Part shown: piece by piece, positions 1 through 11,853 of the stretch
Position numbering within the stretch: the stretch's first letter is position 1
Layout: the number at the start of each line of letters is the position of its first letter
Source: Hordeum vulgare subsp. vulgare
Taxonomy: Eukaryota; Streptophyta; Magnoliopsida; Poales; Poaceae
Length of the DNA: 64,000 bases
Reading direction: 5' to 3'
Assembly: GCF_904849725.1 (NCBI RefSeq)
Contig: NC_058523.1
Coordinates: forward strand, 167,692,689 to 167,756,688
Notes under the pieces: generated by a model
Seen by the model: the letters and a program-made list of their open reading frames with translations, nothing else
Database searches by the model: none
Told to the model about the DNA's origin: nothing
Made by a program: the position numbers and the translations under genes

Positions 1-51
1 TAGTTCAAGATAAAGTTTATAAAGATCTCTCATATTTTTGTTGTTTTCCAT
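1..51 (-). CDS. gag N-terminus of an Athila-like element, cut by window edge
   Basis: Reading the minus strand away from the LTR at 159-1810, the first ATG after the primer site lies at 51-49 and opens a frame beginning MENNKN that stays open to the window edge. Its place, just after 5' LTR and primer site, is where gag starts in Gypsy elements. Only 17 codons are visible, so identification rests on position rather than on a recognised domain. Confidence 0.45.
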   Translation of the reverse strand, partial: MENNKNMRDLYKLYLEL

Positions 52-134
52 TAAGCCTAACTAGAAAGCAAACTAACAAGACTAAAAGCAAAGGTAAAAG
101 ATAGCATGCAACTCCCCTATCTTGAAGACTGGAG

Positions 135-152
135 TCCCCGACAATGGCGCCA
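135..152 (-). promoter_or_regulatory. Primer binding site (tRNA-Asp type)
   Basis: On the minus strand this reads TGGCGCCATTGTCGGGGA, close to TGGCGCCGTTGCCGGGGA, the complement of the 3' end of plant tRNA-Asp. It lies six bases past the LTR end at 159, which fixes the element as minus-strand and this LTR as its 5' LTR. Confidence 0.8.
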
Positions 153-158
153 GAAATT

Positions 159-1810
159 TGCTTGATGTCGAGTTGATGGATATACTTCTCGCCCCTCGTT
201 GGTTACCCCAAGTGGAAGGTGGAGATGTAGTCAGCAGCAGATTTCCCTTACACAGGGACTATAAGGTTTATCAAACCAGGAGGACTCCGAGGATCAACAA
301 GTAGGTGTCCGCTGCTCTCGCGATAGCACAAGACGTGGACCTGCACACACAACAAATAAATTTGCTCCCAACGAGTTTAGAGAAGTTGTAAATCTCTCTG
401 GCCTTGTAGTTTGCAAAGGATCAAAACACGAGCGGGAATAGTGATAGTGATTGCAACAGAAAAGTAAATAAAAGTAGTAAATGGTGGAGGTGTAAACAAT
501 GGTGGTAATATGGACCAGAGTCACGTTATGCTCACTAGTGATGTATCTCTCCCAAAAGATGATAAACAACTATGCATGGGTTAACAAATCACAGTTGGGC
601 AATTGACAGAATTATAAACGCACCGCAATGCTAATCATGTTACTAGAAAGTTAGAGGCTCAAAAGTAATGGGCAGTATGCCAAGACAAGTAGACAGTTTA
701 TTCATCAGCATCTACTTACTAATCATCCACCTTCAGATATCTATCTAGAACATCTCGCTGGTATTAAGTTGCGAACCCCACCCAAAGTGTAAACTCAAAG
801 CAACGGACAACTTCATTAACGAACTCTGCGTAAGGTAAACAATACTTGCAACCGCTGTCACAAGCACGGTTTTTTTCTCCCTGGTGGCAACAGCACATCC
901 CCTAGTCTCATGTTTCTTTCACTCAAGCTAGACAACACGGGGCATGAACCCACAATCATGCATCTTGGAGTTACAATCTACTACTCGACCAAAGCAATAA
1001 AAAGCAATGGAGTACATGCATGAATCACTAAAGAACATAATATAAAAGGATAATCAAATATATAGCTCATCACAATCTGCACATAATATCATAATCCATC
1101 GGATCCCAGCAAACCAAGCATAACAATAGCAGGAAAATTATATAGATGCCTTGATCATGTAGGGCAGCTCACAAGGGCTAAACATTGAAGCACAAGATTG
1201 GAGAGAAGACATCACATAGTTATTGGTCATGGACCCATGGTCCAAGGAGGACTACTCATGGCACGTCCGGGAAGCGTCCATGGCGATGGACAAGCTCCCA
1301 GAGGTCAATCCTCCCTCCGGCAGGGTGCCGGGAAGAGGTCTTCTGACGCTCCCGGTCTCGGAAGCGCTACGGCATCGGAATGATGGAGAAATTCACGATT
1401 TTGGATCTCCTGGAAGGGTTTCCTATGGAAGAGGTAAATATAGGCCGAAGGAGGGCACTAGAGGGCGCGGGACCCACCCAGGAGACCTGGTGGTGCGGCC
1501 AGGGGGCAGGCCGTGCAGGGAGGCCGCCTGGGCAGGACCTGGCTCCCCTCTGGCCCATATTCGTGCTTCGTGAAGCTTCCGTCACGCTGATTTTTATATA
1601 TTTTTCTTGGTATTTTTGGGGTTCTGTAAATTTGGGTAAAAGTCCCTGCAAAAAAGACATCAACAGACAGAAACTGGCACTGGATGCACTGAGTTAGTAG
1701 GTTAGTCCAAATATGTGTAAAAAGGTATGGAAGTGTAGCACAACATATAACAATGTCACCCAAAAGATCATGGAACAAGCAGGAATTAGAGATACGTTTG
1801 GGACGTATCA
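159..1810 (-). repeat. 5' LTR of minus-strand Athila-lineage Gypsy element
   Basis: The minus strand begins TGATACGTCCCAAACGTATC at 1810 and ends in TCAAGCA at 159, the TG...CA ends of an LTR of 1,652 bp. The start and the inner block with CTAACTCAGTGC mark the same LTR superfamily as 13996-15511. The internal part extends left out of the window. The right flank, ATGCC at 1811-1815, should be one copy of the target duplication. The sequence right of 1810 continues the third ORF of another element, so this one is an insertion. The ORFs inside the LTR are chance frames. Confidence 0.85.
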
Positions 1811-1920
1811 ATGCCTCACTTGGCTATTCACATGGTCGTACTTCCGCGATGCGAGGAATATTGTATCTAGGCTTCTCATTTTTCATTTTCTTTAGAACCC
1901 TGGCTTGAAGAACCTCTCAA
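1811..1920 (-). pseudogene. 5' remnant of the element's third ORF, cut by an insertion
   Basis: Translated on the minus strand with stops ignored, this gives fragments such as IPRIAEVRPCE, matching the start of the ORF at 50060-50821 (which has KPCEWSFEEF) and the broken copy at 44068-44847. It ends abruptly at 1811, where the LTR at 159-1810 begins, so that insertion split the ORF. Several in-frame stops show long decay. Confidence 0.55.
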
Positions 1921-2672
1921 CAATCTCCTCATCTTTTCTTTCTCTGAAAAATAAATCTGAAATTTTTAGTGACTCCACATAAAAATGAATAAAACTCAAT
2001 CAAAACTTATAGCAAGTACTCCCTCAAGTTCCTAGAAGATAAATTCTACATCAAAACTACTTGGGACCCTACAAATTTGACATTCAGGCTCAAGAAAAAG
2101 GTCACCACAGCAGCAAGATTTTGCAACATAGAAAGCACTAGAACGAAAACTAATTGGACCATTGGGGAGTCACATACCGATGAACAATGCCCTAAAATAG
2201 TTTTGCAAATGGAGCTTTGAGCAAGGAGATCGAAAATGGCATCAAGATGAGCTAAAAACTTGTTTGAGCAATGGTGGGATTTTTTCTGGAATAAGACGGA
2301 GTGGATGGGTACTGGAATAAGTGAAGGGGCCCCATGTGGGACCCACAGGCCAGGGGGTGCGCCCAGGGGTGGTCACGCCCTACAGGCTTGTGGCCCACTC
2401 GTCTAGAAAATCATAATAAATATTCCAGAAAAAATCATACTAAATTTTCACGATGTTCTCAAAACTTTTATTTTCACATCATTTTTCTATTGCATGTATA
2501 AAACGGAAAACAGAGAATTACTAGCTTTTTTACAAAATTGAAACTAAGGAACAAACAAAAAGTTGGGTAGAGAAGGTTGTGCTTTCTAAACTCGTCCATC
2601 TCATGCCCGTCAAAAAGAATCCATCAATAAGGTTTTTCGAATGACATGGAACCGGAGAACTTTCGAATAACA

Positions 2673-5424
2673 CTAGGTTACCTCAATGGGGATATGCATG
2701 TCCCCAACAATAAGTATATCATATTTCTTCTTGACTGTAGGAAGAGGGTATTCAATGTCTCCAATAGTAAATGTTGGAATTTTTTCAATGGAGTTGATGC
2801 TATGAACTTGAGATTGTTTCTTCGAAAAGTGTATCGTATGCTCATTACCATTAACATGAAAAGTGACATTGCCTTTGTTGCAGTCAATAAGAGCCCCTGC
2901 AGTATTCAGAAAGGGTCTACCAAGGATGATCGAAAAATTGTCGTCCTCGGGAATATCAAGAATAACAAAGTCCGTTAGGATAGTAACGTTTGCAACCACA
3001 ACATGCACATCCTCACAAATACCGATGGGTAAAGCAGTTGATTTATCAGCCATTTGCAGAGAGATTTTAGTAGGTGTCAACTTATTCAAATCAAGTCTAC
3101 GATATAAAGAGAACGACATAACACTAACACCAGCTTCGAGGTCACATAAAGCAGTTTTAACATAACTTCCTTTAGTAGAGCAAGGTATAGTAGGTACTCC
3201 AAGATCTCCTAGTTTCTTTGTTATTCCACCCTTAAATGTATAATTAGCAAGCATGGTGGAAATCTCAGCTTCAGGTATCTTTCTTTTATTTATAACAATA
3301 TCCTTCATGTACTTAGCATAAGGAGACATTTTCAGAATATCAGTTAAGCGCATACGTAAGAAGATAGGTCTCAGCATTTTAGCAAAGAGCTCAAAATTCT
3401 CATCATCCTTCTTATTGGATGATTTAGGAGGAAAGGGCATGGGTTTCTGAACCCATGGTTCTCTTTCTCTACCATGCTTCCTAGCAATAAATACTCCTTT
3501 ATCCTATCTCTTATTCATAGGTTATGGGTTATCAAGATCAATGGCAGGTTGAATCTCCACATCATTACCATTACTAGGTTGAGCATCGACATGAACATCA
3601 TCATTAATATCATTACTAGGTTCATGTTCATCACCAGATTGTGTCTCAGCATCAGAAATAGAGATATCATTTGGGTGTTCATGTGACTCTATAATAGGTT
3701 CACTAGCAGCATGCAAAGTCCTGTCATCATTCTTTTTCTTTTTATTAGAAGGACCAGGTACGTTAGTATTAACTGTGTGAGAATCTTGCTCAACTCTCTT
3801 AGGATGGCCCTCAGGATACAAAGGTTCCTTAGTCATTCTACCACCTCTAGTCACAACTCTAACAGATTGATCATTGTTCTTACTAATCATCTCATTGAGC
3901 AAATCATTTTGTGCCTTAAGTACCTGTTCTACTTGAGTAGTTACCATGGAAGCATGTTTACTAATAAGCCTAAGGTCACTGACAGTTCTACTCATATAAT
4001 CACCCAAGCAATCAAGCATGTAAGCATTATGCTTCAATTGTCTACTAACATAGGAATTGAAATTTTCTTGTCTAACAACAAAGTTATCAAATTCATCCAA
4101 GCATTGGCTAGAAGACTTATTATAAGGAATGTCACCTTCATCAAATCTACGAATAGAATTTACCTCTAATACCTGTGTCGGGTTATCAAGACCATGTATT
4201 TCTCCAATAGGTGGTAGATTCTTAACATCTTCAGCTTTAATATTTTTTTTCTTTCATAGATTTCTTTGCATATTGCATATCTTCAGGACTGAGGAATAGA
4301 ATACCTCTTTTCTTTGGAGTTTGTTTTGGAGGTGGTTCGGGAATAGTCCAATCAATATCATTTCTCAATATATTATACAATAGTAGTTCAGCTTGTTCAA
4401 CAGTTCTTTCCATGAAAACTCAACCAGCACAACTATCTAGGTGGTCCCTAGAAGCATCGGTTAGTCCAATATAAAATATATCAAGTATTTCATTTTTCTT
4501 GAGAGGGTGATCAGGCAAAGCATTAAGTAAGTGCAGAAGCCTCCCCCAAGCTTGTGGGAGACTCTCTTCTTTAATTTGCACAAAGTTAAATATTTCCTGC
4601 AAGGCAGCTTGTTTCTTATGGGCAGGAAAATATATTTTAGAGAAGTAGTAAATCATATCCTAGGGACTATGCACACAACCAGGAGCAAGAGAATTAAACC
4701 ATATCTTAGCATCACCCTTTAATGAGAACGGAAACAGCTTAAGAATATAGTAATAACGAATCTTTTCCTCTTGAGTAAATAGGGTGGCTATATCATTCAA
4801 TTTAGTAAGGTGTGCCACGACAGTTGCAGATTCATAACCATGAAAAGGGTCAGATTCTACCAAAGTAATTAACTCTGGATCGACAGGGAATTCATAATCC
4901 TTATCAGTAACACACATAGGTGAAGTAGCAAACTTGGGATCATATTGCATTCTAGCATTCAAAGGTTTTTCCTTCCACTTGCATAGCAATTTCTTAAGAT
5001 CATCTCTATCCTTACAAGCAAGAAAGTCCCTAGCTACTTCCCCTTCCATAACATAACCCTCGGGTATATTAGGCAATTCATATCTAGGAGAGCTAGGTCT
5101 AGCACGTGAATTATAGTGTTCAGTTTCATCAGATTCAGCAATATCATCAGTTTGAGTATTCACTCTAGCAATTTGTTCAAGAAATTTACCAAGTGGCACA
5201 GTAGTATCAAGCAAAATATCATCATAAGTATCATGGATAGTAGAAGTAGCATCATCAATTACTTGCAACATATCACATTCAGTAGCAGGTGGTGGTGTCG
5301 CCAATTTACTCATAACAGACGGTGAATCAAGTGCAGGGCTAGATGGCAGTTCCTTACCTGCCGTAGTAGTTGAGGGGTAGATGTTGATTTTAGCGTCTTT
5401 CAGATTCTTCACTGTGATCAACAA
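2673..5424 (-). pseudogene. gag plus retroviral-type aspartic protease, decayed
   Basis: One long minus-strand frame survives in pieces. 5424-4660 begins MLITVKNLKDAK and ends with LFPFSLKGDAKIWFNSLAPG, typical of plant Gypsy gag. 4656-4420 carries the rest of the gag core (ALQEIFNFVQIKEESLPQAW). 4100-3522 is a polar linker. 3440-2673 carries the protease, with ALCDLEAGVSVM in place of the DLGAGVSVM-type active site and a later IILGRPFLNTAGALID. The aspartate remains but the glycine is glutamate. Breaks near 4658, 4420 and 3519 are point stops in the same frame; at 4658 the context suggests CAG to TAG. Frame continuity with the copy at 45615-46748 across the 3440-3522 gap supports a single gag-protease polyprotein. 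Confidence 0.8.
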
Positions 5425-5461
5425 ATATAAATTCCAAGTGACTTAGAGAATAAATCTATGC

Positions 5462-5479
5462 TCCCCGGCAACGGCGCCA
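5462..5479 (-). promoter_or_regulatory. Primer binding site, perfect tRNA-Asp complement
   Basis: The minus strand reads TGGCGCCGTTGCCGGGGA, 18 of 18 bases complementary to the 3' end of plant tRNA-Asp (ending ...GGCAACGGCGCCA). It lies 11 bases inside the LTR end at 5491 and marks the start of minus-strand DNA synthesis. Confidence 0.9.
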
Positions 5480-5490
5480 GAAAAAGGTCT

Positions 5491-6867
5491 TGATAACCCA
5501 CAAGTATAGGGGATCGCAACAGTTTTCGAGGGTAGAGTATTCAACCCAAATTTATTGATTCGACTCAAGGGGAGCCAAAGAATATTCTAGGGTATTAGCA
5601 TCTGAGTTTTCAATTCAACCATACTTGAAAAACTTAATATCTGCAGTGAAGTATTTAGTAGCAAAGTAATATGGAAGTAATGGTAACGGTGGCAAACATG
5701 AGAGTAGCAGTTTTGTAGTGATTGTAATAGTAGCAATGGAAAAAGTAACTTAGCAAAGACCAATATGGGGAAAGCTCGTAGGCAATGGATCAGTGATGGA
5801 TAATTATGTCGGATGGCATTCATCATGCAACAGTCATAACATAGAGCGATACAGAACTAGCTCCAATTCAAAAATGTAACGTAGGCACGTATTTCAAATA
5901 TAGTCATACGTGCTTATCGAAAAGAACTTGCATTACATCTTTTGTCCTACCCTCCCGTGGCAGCGGGGTCCTAAGGGATACTAAGGCCTCCTTTTAATAG
6001 AGAACCGGACCAAAGCATTAGCACTTAGTGAATACATGAACTCCTCAAACTACGGTAATCACCGGAAAGAATCCCAGTTATTGTCACCCTCGGGGATGCG
6101 GATCATAACTTGTAAAAGGTGTCCATAACTTGCAAGATAGGATCAAGAACACATATATATTCATGAAAACATAATAGGTTCAGATCTAAAATCATGGCAC
6201 TCGGGCTCTAGTGACAAGCATTAAGCATAGCATAGTCATAGCAACATCAATCTCAGAACATAATGGATACTAGGGATCAAACCCTAACAAAACTAACTTG
6301 ATTACATGATAGATCTCATCCAACCCATCACCATCCAGCAAGCTTACGATGGAATTACTCACGAACGATGGAGAGCGTCATCAAATTGGTGATGAGGGAT
6401 GGTTGGTGATGACGATGGCGTCGATTTCCCCTCTCCTGAGCCCAAATGAGACTCCAGATCTGCCCTCCAGAGGAATAACAGGAGGTGGTAGCGGCTTCGT
6501 ATCGTAAAATGCGATGAACACTTCTCTTTGATTTTTTTTTCTCCCGGGATAGGAATATATAAAAGTGGAAACGAGGTCGGTGGAGCAACACGGGCGCGGC
6601 CTAGGGGTGTCGCGCCCTGCAGGCTTGTGACAAGAGGGTGGCCCCTCTCCGTTTGATTCTTTCGCCTGTATTTTTTATTGATTGCAGAAACGTTCTCCGT
6701 AAATTTTCAGGTCAATCCGAGAAATTTTATTCCTGCATAAAAATAACACCAAGGCAATTCTGCTGAAAACAACGTCACTCCGGGTTAGTTCCATTCAAAT
6801 CATGCAGATCAGAGTCCAAAACAAGGGCAAAGAGTTTGGAAAAGTAGATACGTTGCAGACGTATCAA
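5491..6867 (-). repeat. 5' LTR of the gag-protease element
   Basis: The minus strand starts TGATACGTCTGCAACGTATC at 6867 and ends GGTTATCA at 5491, an LTR of 1,377 bp. It aligns along its length with 48446-49826 and with the interrupted LTR at 31818-33046. Right-flank bases ATCTC (6868-6872) would be the target duplication; the other copy is not in the window. The 23 bp between 6868 and 6890 are unassigned. Confidence 0.88.
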
Positions 6868-8404
6868 TCTCTTATTAGTGTAGGAGAGTTGTAACAGCCC
6901 AGAACCGACGCTCCAGAAGATTCCCCTTTTATTCCGTTGTCATTGTGTTAATTATTTGTTTGTTGCATTCATCATCGCATCATTCGCATCATCCGCATTG
7001 AATCGGTACTCTGTTGCCGTCTGTTTTCAAAACTTGCATCCGTTATTAGTTGTCGGTTCTCTTTGTTTTGTCGTTCACTTTTTTAAGACCAACCACACGC
7101 ACATGCGCCCACGACATCATTAGGAATGTTGTTTTTAAAGGTGTGTATAAAAGGTTTTCGGATTGGGTTGAAACTTGGCGTGCAGTCTTGTTATATTGTA
7201 GGTAGGCCACGTGTCAATTTTCGTCGCAATCGAAGTTCGTTTGATACCCGAACCGTTGAACCTATTGCGACAATATAGCTGGTCAAACATGAGGCGCTTC
7301 GATATTTTAAACTCTACCGTCGGGTTGCCCGTTTTCCCTCTCTTCTATGCCTAGCACCTCTCCACAGTGCACCGAGCTGCCCGCAACCTAGTCCGAAAAC
7401 TTTCCCCGGACCCGAACCGGGCGGTCGTGACTGTTGGATCCGGATCAACCCCGTTTACCCCAAATCATCATCGGTTTGTCAAATGAACTTACTAACATAA
7501 TTATCTCGACCATCCAATCTAAATCAAAGGGTCATCCCTAACCTTAAGCAGATATTCCCTAGTTTTCCCTGCCGTCGCCGCGGCAACTTTTCTCCCACCT
7601 CAGGTTTGCCACCGAGCCAACCAACGCCGTGCCCTCGATCCAAAATCCCATGGCCTCGTCCTGATCCAATGTAGTCGCACCTGTCGTCCTCGCCTGCGAA
7701 CACCCCGCCGTTTGATTCGGGATGCGCTGGCACCACAGCTCCTCCCGTCCGCCCTAGGAGCTCGCGCCCGATGCCTCCTCACGCTAACGGCGACCGGCGC
7801 CGCCGCGAGCGACCGAACCAGGCCAGTCGCATCACCCCTCTTCTTCTTCTCTCCCTCTCTCTCTCATGCCCTGCTCTCTCCCTCCCATGATAGGAACAAC
7901 CATGGTGCTCCTCCGTCGAAGCTCGTCACGTCCGTCCTCGTCTTTCGCGTCCACACGCATCGCTGCCGCACGGAATCGTCGCTGGAAAGCCACCTCCGAC
8001 GGACCTGCGAGACCCTGTCTCTTCCTCGAGTTAAGCCGCGCAAGAACCCATGGAGGCGTGCGTCCTGTCTCTCGTAGGTGAGCAGCTCTGCAGCTATGCT
8101 TCGTCCCGGCTCCCTTTCTTTCCACCTCTGCTCCTCTCTCTCACTACACTTCTCTCTCCCCCCATTTCTCTTTCTACAAGAGCTTCCGAGCCGTGGACGC
8201 ATGGCCGCCGTCTATGTGAAGCGTGCCATGTCCGGCCTCTCGTCGTCGGCCACCGGAGCCGCAGCCATCTCCGCTGGAGTAAGCATGCATCCTCGACCGT
8301 GGCACGCAGCATCTCTGTTTCCCATGTTCTGTTTGGTTCGGTCAATGCCAAAGTACCTGTCATGTAGCGCAAAAACCTGTGATTTTTCACATTCGCTTCG
8401 TAGT

Positions 8405-8470
8405 CTGTCTAGTCAGCGCTTTGGTCTGGAACCACGTGATCGTGGGTTCGAGTCACCATGGATGCATTAT
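8405..8470 (+). other. tRNA-like relic in LTR
   Basis: A D-arm-like stretch, AGTCAGCGCTTTGGTCTG, is followed about 25 bases later by GTGGGTTCGAGTCACC, which matches the T-arm and B-box consensus GGTTCGANTCC. It looks like a decayed tRNA-derived segment inside the LTR, not a working tRNA; I could not fold a full cloverleaf. A similar relic follows at 8562-8634, and neither is evident in the sister LTR at 21507-31817. Confidence 0.4.
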
Positions 8471-8561
8471 GTTTTCACGCATTTTTCCTTCACCCGCAAA
8501 TTAGCTTTTGTCTTTGCTTCAGTTAAAATGGAATCCATGTTCGTTCACACACAAGTAGCCA

Positions 8562-8634
8562 GCCCAACTGATTAGCATTCTGGATTCAGTCCACGAGGTC
8601 CTGCGTTTGATACCTAGCGCCCCAATATATTTTC
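8562..8634 (+). other. Second tRNA-like relic in LTR
   Basis: AACTGATTAGCATTCTGG resembles a tRNA D arm and is followed by GTCCTGCGTTTGATACCTAG, a degraded T arm with GTTTGATACC in place of GGTTCRANNCC. It lies about 100 bp after the first relic, suggesting either a duplicated tRNA-derived insertion or two independent ones. Confidence 0.3.
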
Positions 8635-11158
8635 CATACTTTCTTTTTCTTTTTTTCACCCACGCACACACGGTCACTGGCCTGATCCAATCCTGGGTTG
8701 CTGCATTATGGTGCAATTCGGTCCGGTTGGTTTTTTTCGGTCGTGGGAATTTCTCCTTTATCCAGCAATTTAGAAAATGTCATGTTTTAAAATTGGTCAT
8801 ATCTTTTAAATTGTTCGTCGCATGCAAAAACAGTAGATATGTAGAACGTGTAGAATTTCGTGTAGATTAATATTTTCCGACGCTCATGCATATTTCAAAC
8901 TATTAACCTTGTTGTTTGCCTCGTTTTGCGTGATGCCATGCTAAATCGGTTTAATTCGTAGCTAGTTAACCGTAGCTCCGTTAGAGATGAGCTATATATG
9001 TAAATCGACTAGAATGACGCTTAGTTTCACGTGCTCCACTTTATTTTGTCGTTTAACAAACATAAAATATGTTTAGGTCAGATCAGAACAGATTTTGAAG
9101 TTAATGTGTGGGGTCATTTCGGAAATGCTATATGATGTTTCTGGCCTCATTTAAAATGCCTAGATAGGTAGTTTATTTGTGATTCATCTTTTGCCATGTT
9201 AACAACATTTTGAAATTTCCATGTACCTAAACGGGAGTGAACTAAATAATTCGTATGTGGAGTTTCGTGTTCACTTAATGTGTAGTGTTTGATTGTTGTG
9301 AATTGCCATGCCATGTCGTCCATAATTGAAATGGACATGCATCATATTAGGTTGTGCATTATGTCGTGCATTTGTTGTGGTGTTATCGTGTGTTGGTTGT
9401 TGTTCTGGTTTGTTTCTTCTCGATAGAGTTCCGAACCGCTTCGGAATGTGAGGATTCATTCGAGTACGTCGGTTCATTTGTTTCATGGATTCGTTCTTCT
9501 TACAAGCAGGATCACAGGCAAAATGACCATTTCCCCAGATACCATTACAATCATTGACATGCTAGTTGTTTCTTTTCTATAGCTATGACTTGTTGCCTAC
9601 CACTTAATTCTCAGCCTCCCAACATTGTCATCAAAAGCTCCTAACATTTCCACAATCCAGCAAGCCACTGTTTAGTTATGTTACCGCTTCCTCAGCCTTT
9701 TGATAGCGTTGCTAGTTGTAGGTGCACGTGCTTCCATTTGCCAACATGGGTTCCTTGTTATATCACCATATTATTGCTAATAAAATTAATTCACCTATAT
9801 ACTTGGTAAAAGGTGGAAGGCTTGGCCTTCTAGCCTGGTGTTTTGTTCCACCTTTGTCGCCTTAGTTTCGGCTACCGGTGTTATGTTACATAAATGAGCG
9901 CTCCTAAGATGCTTGAGGTTGTTATGGGGACCCCCTTGCTTTCATTTTGTGATAAAACTGGTCTGGCAAGGCCCAACATTGATACTATATTGGCCCAACA
10001 TAATAATACTGATAATTGATTGACGCATAGGGAGTTAGCGCTACCCGAGGAGTAATTTAACATAATACAGGGGGCAGTGATGATGGTGTTGGTCCCAAAC
10101 TAGAGCACCGTGCGGGCTACCTAGGGCAACCGTGGACTTCAGTTACTGTACGCTTAGCTCATCCGTCGTGTCCTGAGAATGACATACGCGGCTCCTATCG
10201 GGATCGTCGACATGCTGGGCGCCCTTGTTAGACTTGTTTTACCTTTCTCAAGCGTCTTGTCCATCGGGATTCCGGTGATGCTTTGAGCTATCTCAGAGTT
10301 GAGGTTTTCTACTAAGGAATACGAGGAGATCACGAGATTCGTGGTCGAGGTTTTCTATGCAGCTTGTGGTAGTTTGTGATGGACTAGTTGGAGCACCCCT
10401 TCAGGGTTGAATCTTTCGAAAAGCTGTGCATGCGGTTATGTGGCAAACTTGGAAACTTTGCTTAAGATGCGGTTCTAGATAACTTGACGTAAACTTAATT
10501 AAAATATGCCAACTGTGTGCATAACCGTGATTGTCTCTTCTCTTGAGTTTTGTATCCGGAAGAGGACACGGTGGGGTTATGTCTGACGTAAGTAGGTGTT
10601 TAGGATCGTTCATCTGATTATCAGTAGTTCACGTCCACTATGCGTAGATCATCCTCCTCTTTTATTCTTTTACTCGTGAGTTGGCCACTCAAATAAATGC
10701 TTAGTCGCTTGCTGCATTGCTAGTCTTGATACCTTTGAAAATGAGATTTATGAGTCCCTGTGGCTCACAGATTACTACAACACCAGTTGTAGGTACAGTT
10801 AAAGCAATACTTTGACATGAGCGCGGTGATTGTTCTATTTGGAGTTTCTTCTTCTTCTTTATCGATCCAGGATGGGTTCCAGGTCGGCAGCTTGGGATAG
10901 CAAGGATGGACGTCATTCTTTTATCTGTTGTTTTCGTTCATAGTCAGACCATACTCTTCTACATGGTGATTCAACAAGCTAATGTATTGATGTGAACTTT
11001 TTGTAGCTTGTGGCGAGTGTAAGCCAATTCCATATACTCATCTCTTTAGTACATGTACTTGTTATGATATCCATTCTTGCGAAACGACGAGATGCGCTTC
11101 TATCCCTATCGCGGCCCTCGTGCCAAAATAAGGATAGGATCGCACATTGGGCGTTACA

Positions 11159-11800
11159 TCCACCATATCAACCTCTCCTACCCATGCATATTCTATGAAA
11201 GAGTGACTTTGCGTTGAGGAGACTATCTTTAGAATCACAAGAGCAAGGAGTTCATTGATCTACCACATCTATTACCTTTTGGAGGGTGGTGCCTCCTAGA
11301 TTGGTTAGGTGTCGCTTGGGAGCCTCCTACTTCGTGTTGTGGAGTTGAACCAAGATGTTTGTAAGGGCAAGGAGATCCCCTACTTCATGAAGATCTACCG
11401 TGAGTAAGGCTAGTCCTGCGTGGATGGAAGTCGTGGTAGAATAGACAAGGCCGATTCATTGTGGACCCCCCGTGGGTGGAGCCCTACGTGGACTCCCGCA
11501 GTCGTTACCCTCCCTTGGTTGAAGTCTCCACTAACATGGACATACAGTAGCGCCACCTATCGGAACCATGCAAAAAATTGTCGTGTAAACTTCATGTGTT
11601 TGATCTCCCTACCTTACTCCTCTACTTTACACTTGCATGTTTTACATTCCGATGTTATACTCTTAGAACTGCATGTGTAGGGTGTACTTGACTTGCTATA
11701 ACTTCCATTGCTGCCTCTCAACTAAAATTGGGAAAAGGCAAAAAATTATCTTGTCAAGTAGTCTAATCACCCCCCCTCTAGACATACTTTCGATCCAACA
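11159..11800 (+). repeat. 3' part of the 5' LTR, Maximus-like Copia
   Basis: This stretch aligns with 23830-24465 of the complete solo LTR and with the last part of 19832-21068, and ends TTTCGATCCAACA next to the primer site. About 870 bp of LTR start are absent; the break at 11158/11159 falls at the end of another LTR. Unlike the 3' LTR it keeps the about 280 bp segment around 11470-11740. Confidence 0.85.
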
Positions 11801-11802
11801 AG

Positions 11803-11814
11803 TGGTATCAGAGC
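11803..11814 (+). promoter_or_regulatory. Primer binding site, tRNA-iMet
   Basis: TGGTATCAGAGC, the exact 12-base complement of the initiator methionine tRNA 3' end used by Copia elements, lies two bases after the LTR end at 11800. It fixes the LTR boundary and the plus orientation. Confidence 0.95.
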
Positions 11815-11853
11815 TCTGGTCTCCATTGCATTGGTTTAACAACCTTGGAGAGT

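Larger units (their letters stand above)
1811..6867 (-). mobile_element. Non-autonomous Athila-like Gypsy element (gag-protease only), left part cut off
   Basis: Minus-strand order: 5' LTR (5491-6867), tRNA-Asp primer site, gag and protease in one broken frame (5424-2673), spacer, then the start of a third ORF (about 1920-1811) interrupted by the element at 1-1810. A second copy of the same layout lies at 31818-49826. Neither has reverse transcriptase, RNase H or integrase motifs, so the family probably used enzymes from an autonomous relative. The spacer holds a GC-rich block near 2325-2400. Confidence 0.8.
6891..11158 (+). repeat. Lone Gypsy LTR, TGTAACA...GTTACA type
   Basis: It starts TGTAACAGCCCAGAACCGAC and ends GGGCGTTACA, 4,268 bp. 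Its last 1.6 kb is closely mirrored on the opposite strand at 21507-22942, and its first part by 31740-31817, so it belongs to the same family as the LTR there but faces the other way. No primer site follows 11158 and no polypurine tract precedes 6891. The flanks (AGAGT and TCCAC) do not match, so this is either a rearranged solo LTR or the remnant of an element whose body was lost. The many GC-rich ORFs at 7500-8600 lie in the promoter-like part and are not genes. Confidence 0.8.

Noticed and set aside
7712..8575. Several ORFs of 100-165 aa
   Set aside because: They lie in the GC-rich part of the LTR at 6891-11158, overlap each other on both strands and have no recognisable domain.
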